From assembly GCA_964412845.1 (NCBI GenBank), contig CAYPQM010000217.1, positions 1 through 8,940 on the forward strand: 8,940 nt of DNA. Reading direction: 5' to 3'. The notes beneath the pieces are model-generated. The model saw only the letters and a program-made list of their open reading frames with translations. It made no database searches and had not been told where the DNA came from. This DNA is from JAWWPY01 sp964412845. GTDB lineage: Bacteria > Actinomycetota > Actinomycetes > Streptosporangiales > Streptosporangiaceae. Every line of letters begins with the position of its first letter. The stretch's first letter is position 1. Positions 5,497-8,940 of the stretch are shown piece by piece. The translations under genes were made by a program, and so were the position numbers.

Positions 5497-7311
5497 CTAG
5501 GCGGCGAGGCCGGCGTAGCGGCCGTGGCCGGCGATGAGGCTGGAGTGGGTGCCTGCTTCGACGATGCGGCCATGATCGAGGACCGCGATCTGGTCGGCGT
5601 CACGCACGGTGGACAGCCGGTGCGCGATGGTGATGGTGGTGCGGCCCCGGGCGAGGACATCGAATGCCTGCTGGACGGCGCGCTCGGTCTCGGTGTCCAG
5701 GGCGCTGGTGGCCTCGTCCAGCACCAGCACGCGCGGGTCACGCAGCAGGGTCCGGGCGATGGCGATGCGCTGCTTCTCACCGCCGGAGAAGCGGTGGCCG
5801 CGGGAGCCGACCATGGTGTCGTAACCGTCGGGCAGCCCGGCGATCAGGTCATGGATCTGAGCGGCGCGGGCCGCGTCCTCGATCTGGGCGTCGGCGGCAC
5901 CGGGTTTGGCGTAGCGCAGGTTCTCCCGCACCGTCGTGTGCAGCAGGTAGGTCTCCTGGCTGACCACGCCCACGATCGCGGCCAGGTCAGCGAGCCGCAT
6001 GTCGCGCAGGTCGGTGCCGTCGATCCGGACGCTGCCGCTGGTCGGGTCATACAGGCGGGCGATCAGTGCGGCGAGGGTGGTCTTGCCTGATCCGGTCTCG
6101 CCGACCAGGGCCAGCGTGCTGCCGGCCGGCACGTCCAGGTCGACGCCGGTAACGGCGGCCCGGTCGGCGCCGGGATACGTGAAGCTGACCCCGGTGAGGC
6201 GGACGTGCCCGGTGACCCGGGCTGGATCGACCGCGACCGGGCGGGCGGGGTCATTGATGTCGACGGGCAGGTCGAGGTACTCGAAGATCCGCGCGAACAG
6301 CGCCAGCGAGCTGATCACCGAGACGCTCGTGTTGAGCAGGCCGGTCAGCGGCCGGAAGAGGCCGTTCTGCAGGGTGGTGAAGGCGATCAGGGTGCCGATG
6401 GTCATCGCGCCGGCGGTGACCGGCAGGCCAGCAGCCAGGTAGATGATCGCGGGGATCGCGGCGAAGATGACGCTCAGCGAGGCCATCCGCCACCGTCCGG
6501 CGAGCTGGGAGCGCAGCTCCAGGTCGATCAGGCGGGCCGAGGAGGCAGTGAACCGCTGCACGAGGGACGGGCCGGTGCCCATCGTCTTGGCCAGCTGGAC
6601 AGCGTTGATCGACAGACCTTCCTCGATCGTGACGTTGAGGTTGGCCAGTTCGCGCTGCTGTTGCGTGGTGATGGCCCGGCGCATCCGGGCGACCTTGCGG
6701 GTCAGGTAGATCGCCGGCGGCATGACGACCAGCGAGATGAGCGACAGCCGCCACGACATGGCGGCCATGGCCACGGCGGTGGCTATCGCGGTGGTGAAGT
6801 TGGCGGCGATTGAGGTCGCGGTCGAGGTCACGACCGATTCCATGCCACCGATGTCGTTGGTGATGCGGGACTGGACCTCGCCGGTGCGGGTCCGGGTGAA
6901 GAAAGCGATCGACTGCCGCTGCAGGTGGGCGAAGACGCTGGTGCGCAGCCCGTGCATGACCTGCTGGCCGACCTTCGTGCTGATCCAGGTCTGGATGACG
7001 CCGAAGGCCGAGGTCACGGCGGCGACGGCGACCATGCCGGCCACCAGCCAGACCAGCAGCCGGAGGTTCCTGGCGGGCAGGGCGGTGTCGATGATCGCGC
7101 GGAGCAGGAATGGTGAGGCCAGCCCGACGACGGAGGAGGCGGCGATGATCGCGGTGACGATCGCCAGCTTCCAGCGGTGCGGGGTGAAAAGCTGCCCGAT
7201 CCGGCGCAGGGACACCTCGCGGGCCTGCGCCTTCTCGGCGGGCGTGACCGTTCTCGCGCCGCGGGTCCGGCCAGTGCTTCTGACGTCTTGATTCGTGTGT
7301 GCTGACACCAA
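5497..7311 (-). CDS. ABC exporter half-transporter (MsbA/MDR-like, TMD-NBD)
   Basis: The 604-aa protein is a full-length half-transporter of the type I exporter fold that would dimerise in the cytoplasmic membrane and pump lipophilic compounds out with ATP. The transmembrane domain (about 45-335) has hydrophobic segments near 48-74, 84-108, 163-185, 187-203, 276-295 and 297-315. The nucleotide-binding domain has Walker A GETGSGKTT (404-412), Q-loop Q452, signature FSGGEKQR (508-515), Walker B VLVLDE (528-533) and the switch histidine H564. The signature reads FSGGE rather than LSGGQ, a common variant. The start is TTG 7311 or GTG 7308 (Leu-Val in the frame); neither has a good ribosome binding site and no later start suits. 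It is divergent from the MarR gene 120 nt away and leads the small ORF and MBL gene. Substrate is unknown. Confidence 0.9.
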   Translation of the reverse strand: MVSAHTNQDVRSTGRTRGARTVTPAEKAQAREVSLRRIGQLFTPHRWKLAIVTAIIAASSVVGLASPFLLRAIIDTALPARNLRLLVWLVAGMVAVAAVTSAFGVIQTWISTKVGQQVMHGLRTSVFAHLQRQSIAFFTRTRTGEVQSRITNDIGGMESVVTSTATSIAANFTTAIATAVAMAAMSWRLSLISLVVMPPAIYLTRKVARMRRAITTQQQRELANLNVTIEEGLSINAVQLAKTMGTGPSLVQRFTASSARLIDLELRSQLAGRWRMASLSVIFAAIPAIIYLAAGLPVTAGAMTIGTLIAFTTLQNGLFRPLTGLLNTSVSVISSLALFARIFEYLDLPVDINDPARPVAVDPARVTGHVRLTGVSFTYPGADRAAVTGVDLDVPAGSTLALVGETGSGKTTLAALIARLYDPTSGSVRIDGTDLRDMRLADLAAIVGVVSQETYLLHTTVRENLRYAKPGAADAQIEDAARAAQIHDLIAGLPDGYDTMVGSRGHRFSGGEKQRIAIARTLLRDPRVLVLDEATSALDTETERAVQQAFDVLARGRTTITIAHRLSTVRDADQIAVLDHGRIVEAGTHSSLIAGHGRYAGLAA

Positions 7312-7379
7312 GAGGTTGCTCGATTCGGTCGGGAGGGCTCGCGCTCGGACGCGCAGGCCCCCGGGGAGAAGGCAACTGC

Positions 7380-7401
7380 TGAGGTTGCCTCAATATGAGG
7401 C
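7380..7401. promoter_or_regulatory. Probable MarR operator with alternating half-sites
   Basis: Three half-sites alternate in orientation at an 8-bp pitch: TGAGG (7380-7384), CCTCA (7388-7392) and TGAGG (7396-7400). They make two overlapping palindromes, TGAGG-ttg-CCTCA and GCCTCA-ata-TGAGGC. A second inverted repeat, GGCAAC (7371-7376) with GTTGCC (7384-7389), overlaps the left part. The array lies between the divergent exporter and MarR genes and covers the expected -35 region of the MarR promoter, so binding could repress both directions. Confidence 0.55.
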
Positions 7402-7419
7402 TACAACAGGAATCGCTGA

Positions 7420-7425
7420 TACGCT
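7420..7425 (+). promoter_or_regulatory. -10 box of the MarR gene, leaderless arrangement
   Basis: TACGCT fits TANNNT and ends 6 nt before GTG 7432, so the transcript would start on or next to the start codon. There is no ribosome binding site before the GTG, which agrees with a leaderless mRNA. The -35 position falls in the half-site array and is poor. Confidence 0.5.
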
Positions 7426-7431
7426 ATTCCG

Positions 7432-7878
7432 GTGACCCGGGACCGTGAGACGACGGGCCGGCCCGACGCCGGCGGTGACGAGACGCTGTCGGAAGCCTTC
7501 TGGTCGGTGGCGCGCCAGCTGCGCGAGACGTCCCAGGAGACCCTGGCTCCCTGGGACATCACCCCCGCGCACATGAGGGCGCTGCGCGTGCTGCGGCGCC
7601 ATGGGGTGATGCGCCTGTCGGAGCTTGCGGATCATCTGCACATCGCGGCGCGCTCGGCCACCGAGGTCGTCGACGCCCTCGAAACCCGGGGCCTGGTGCA
7701 GCGGCGGCCCGATCCCGATGACCGGCGGGCCACCCTGGTCGAGCTGACCGGGCACGGCACGAGCGTCTTCGACGCGATCCGGGCGGCCCGCGGAACCGAG
7801 ACCGAGCGGGCCTTCGACCGGCTCAGCCCGGCCGACCGCGCCCACCTCGCCCGCATCCTCCGCAAACTCCGGGACTGA
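7432..7878 (+). CDS. MarR-family transcriptional regulator
   Basis: The 148-aa product is a cytoplasmic winged-helix dimer. After a charged, glycine-containing tail of about 16 residues come the dimerisation helix (LSEAFWSVARQLRE), the ITPAHMRALRVL helix, the helix-turn-helix RLSELADHLHIAARSATEVVDALETRGLV (61-89) and the wing with DPDDRRATLVELT (94-106), which carries the family's D.R signature. C-terminal helices (107-148) complete the dimer interface. Length is normal. It is divergent from the ABC exporter, with an array of half-sites between, so the usual model of self-repression and exporter repression relieved by a phenolic or drug-like ligand fits (inference). The GTG start lies 6 nt after a -10 box. 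It converges with the NUDIX gene, ending 30 nt from that gene's stop. Confidence 0.9.
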   Translation: MTRDRETTGRPDAGGDETLSEAFWSVARQLRETSQETLAPWDITPAHMRALRVLRRHGVMRLSELADHLHIAARSATEVVDALETRGLVQRRPDPDDRRATLVELTGHGTSVFDAIRAARGTETERAFDRLSPADRAHLARILRKLRD

Positions 7879-7887
7879 CCGGGCGTT

Positions 7888-7902
7888 CCGCGTTTTGCGC
7901 GG
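7888..7902. terminator. Short hairpin between convergent MarR and NUDIX genes
   Basis: CCGCG (7888-7892) pairs with CGCGG (7898-7902) around the loop TTTTG. It fills most of the 30-nt space between the two stops. The 5-bp stem is short, so its role as a shared terminator is only possible. Confidence 0.3.
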
Positions 7903-7908
7903 GGTCGT

Positions 7909-8445
7909 TCAGCGTGCCCGTTCGATGGCCAGGTAGTAGGTGAGCGCCGTCAGCGAGGGGCCGTCCTGGATCTGCCCGCTGGCGGCGAGCCTGGGCACGT
8001 CGGTGAGTGGGACCCATTCGACCTGGCTGGATTCGCCGGGGTCGGTGGGCGGGCCGATGTGCTCGGCGCCGTCGGCGAGGAACGCGGTGAAGCGCATGTC
8101 GCTGATCCCGCTGAGGGCGTTGTAGGCGGTCATGGGCCGGATGGGGCCGGGGCGGTGCCCGGTTTCCTCCTCGATTTCCCGCCGGATCGCGTCGGTGAGG
8201 TCCTCGCCCGGGTCCGTCCATCCGGCGGGTACTTCCCAGCCCCAGGTGCCGGTGATGAACCGGTGCCGCCGGATCAGCAGGACCCGGTCGTGCCGGTCGG
8301 TCACGATGCCGGTCACCGAGGCGCGGGGGAAATGCACGACGTGGTGCTCGAACCGCCGCTCGCCGGGGATCTCGACGTCGTCGAGGGAGACCCTGACCCA
8401 TTCGCTGGCGTAGACGTCGCGGGTCCCGTGGATGGTCCAGCGCAC
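7909..8445 (-). CDS. NUDIX hydrolase
   Basis: The 178-aa product should hydrolyse a nucleoside diphosphate linked to another group, using Mg2+ or Mn2+. The NUDIX box is intact at 75-97: G75, E81, then R89-E90, E93-E94 and G96; only the last hydrophobic position is His (H97). VLLIRRHRFITGTWGWEVPAG just before the box gives the family beta strands, and resembles ADP-ribose/NDP-sugar pyrophosphatases. The substrate cannot be assigned. I chose GTG 8445 because AAGGG lies 9 nt upstream and the domain begins with RWTIHGTRDVYASEWVRV. The frame is open for 22 more codons, but that extension is a run of Arg and Ala codons and probably untranslated. The SDR gene lies upstream on the same strand, 126 nt away, so cotranscription is possible. 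It converges on the MarR gene. Confidence 0.87.
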   Translation of the reverse strand: MRWTIHGTRDVYASEWVRVSLDDVEIPGERRFEHHVVHFPRASVTGIVTDRHDRVLLIRRHRFITGTWGWEVPAGWTDPGEDLTDAIRREIEEETGHRPGPIRPMTAYNALSGISDMRFTAFLADGAEHIGPPTDPGESSQVEWVPLTDVPRLAASGQIQDGPSLTALTYYLAIERAR

Positions 8446-8571
8446 GACAGTCAGCCCTTCTCTCCGGCGGCGGCGGCGTGCTTCTTCCCGTGCTCTGGGC
8501 CAGCCTGGCATACGCGACTGCGGTGGCGCCTGCGGGTCGAATCAGTGACCTGTGCGGTGTCCGCGGCTAGG

Positions 8572-8940
8572 TCATGCGGATGGGTTGTCGAAGTAGTGGC
8601 CCTTGTCGAGATCGTCGATGAGCCCGGGCTGGGTCGGGTGCCATCCCAGTAGCTCGCGGGTCAGCGTGCTGGAGGCCGGGCTGTCGACCGCGAGGAAGCC
8701 GGCCAGCCAGGTGAAGTGCCCGGCTGCGTCCTCGGGGGAGATGGAGACCACGGGGAGGTCGAGATGCCGCCCGATCACTTCGGCGATGTCGCGGATCGGC
8801 ACGCCCTCGTCGGCGACCGCGTGCAGCGTCGACCCTGCCGGGGCGTTCTCCAGCGCCAGGCGGAAGAGATGCGCGGAATCGAGCCGGTGCACGGCGGGCC
8901 AGCGGTTGGACCCGTCGCCGATGTAGCCGGAGACGCCCTT
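8572..8940 (-). CDS. SDR/NAD-dependent epimerase family protein, C-terminal part (5' end outside window)
   Basis: The frame is open to the window edge and gives 122 residues, beginning KGVSGYIGDGSNRWPAVHRLD. The phrase GDGSNRWPAVHRLDSAHLFRLALE, followed by AVADEGVPIRDIAEVIGRHL and LTRELLGWHPT..GLIDDLDKGHYF, matches the C-terminal, substrate-binding half of the extended/atypical SDR proteins abundant in actinomycetes. The Rossmann half with the NAD(P)-binding glycine motif and the catalytic Tyr-Lys lie beyond position 8940, so activity and substrate cannot be judged. A GTG inside the frame (8892) is not the true start, because the coding pattern continues through it to the edge. The stop is TGA at 8572-8574. 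The NUDIX gene follows 126 nt later on the same strand. Confidence 0.85.
   Translation of the reverse strand, partial: KGVSGYIGDGSNRWPAVHRLDSAHLFRLALENAPAGSTLHAVADEGVPIRDIAEVIGRHLDLPVVSISPEDAAGHFTWLAGFLAVDSPASSTLTRELLGWHPTQPGLIDDLDKGHYFDNPSA

Noticed and set aside
6251..7393. 380-codon minus-strand frame overlapping the ABC exporter
   Set aside because: The same strand in another frame encodes the membrane domain of the exporter with clear hydrophobic segments. This frame gives a His/Arg/Pro-rich product typical of shadows.
8467..8478. CGG/GGC triplet run upstream of the NUDIX gene
   Set aside because: It is a short run in a GC-rich background without a partner repeat; no evidence of a functional site.
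8446..8511. 22-residue N-terminal extension of the NUDIX protein
   Set aside because: It encodes a run of Arg and Ala residues over a GGC repeat and lies upstream of the ribosome binding site serving GTG 8445.

Overview
The window is about 70% G+C, with strongly G/C-biased third codon positions, TANNNT-type -10 boxes placed directly before start codons, and gene families typical of Actinomycetota (ABATE/CGNR regulator, actinobacterial SDR, MarR-ABC pairs). It most likely comes from the chromosome of a filamentous actinomycete. Genus cannot be read from the sequence. I see no rRNA, tRNA, CRISPR array, transposase, phage gene or replication origin.

Layout. (1) 72-1668, minus strand: a small basic protein of 69 aa with a strong ribosome binding site, then a 59-nt near-perfect hairpin, then a diaminopimelate-decarboxylase-family gene. 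Its family neighbours (argS, hom, thrC) are absent. (2) 1669-1786: divergent control region. (3) 1787-3104, plus strand: an ABATE/CGNR zinc-finger regulator and a flavodoxin-family protein. (4) 3105-3245: a very strong hairpin between convergent genes. (5) 3246-4148, minus: a secreted right-handed beta-helix protein with an 18-bp perfect palindrome in its leader. (6) 4343-7311, minus: an apparent operon of an ABC exporter half-transporter, an unannotated 26-codon reading frame, and an MBL-fold hydrolase. The small frame overlaps the MBL start as TGATG. (7) 7312-7431: divergent control region with alternating TGAGG/CCTCA half-sites. (8) 7432-7878, plus: a MarR regulator. (9) 7909-8445, minus: a NUDIX hydrolase. 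(10) 8572-8940, minus: the C-terminal part of an SDR/epimerase that runs off the window.

How they may work together. The clearest functional unit is MarR | ABC exporter - small ORF - MBL hydrolase. The MarR protein probably represses itself and the exporter through the half-site array, with a small ligand relieving repression. The hydrolase, coupled through the small ORF, may act on the same compound. The other genes look like independent units. The least explained parts are the 26-codon coupling frame, the hairpin before the decarboxylase gene, the Arg-to-Glu change in that enzyme's substrate loop, and the orphan palindrome before the beta-helix gene. Nothing here clearly amounts to a new defence or biosynthetic system.
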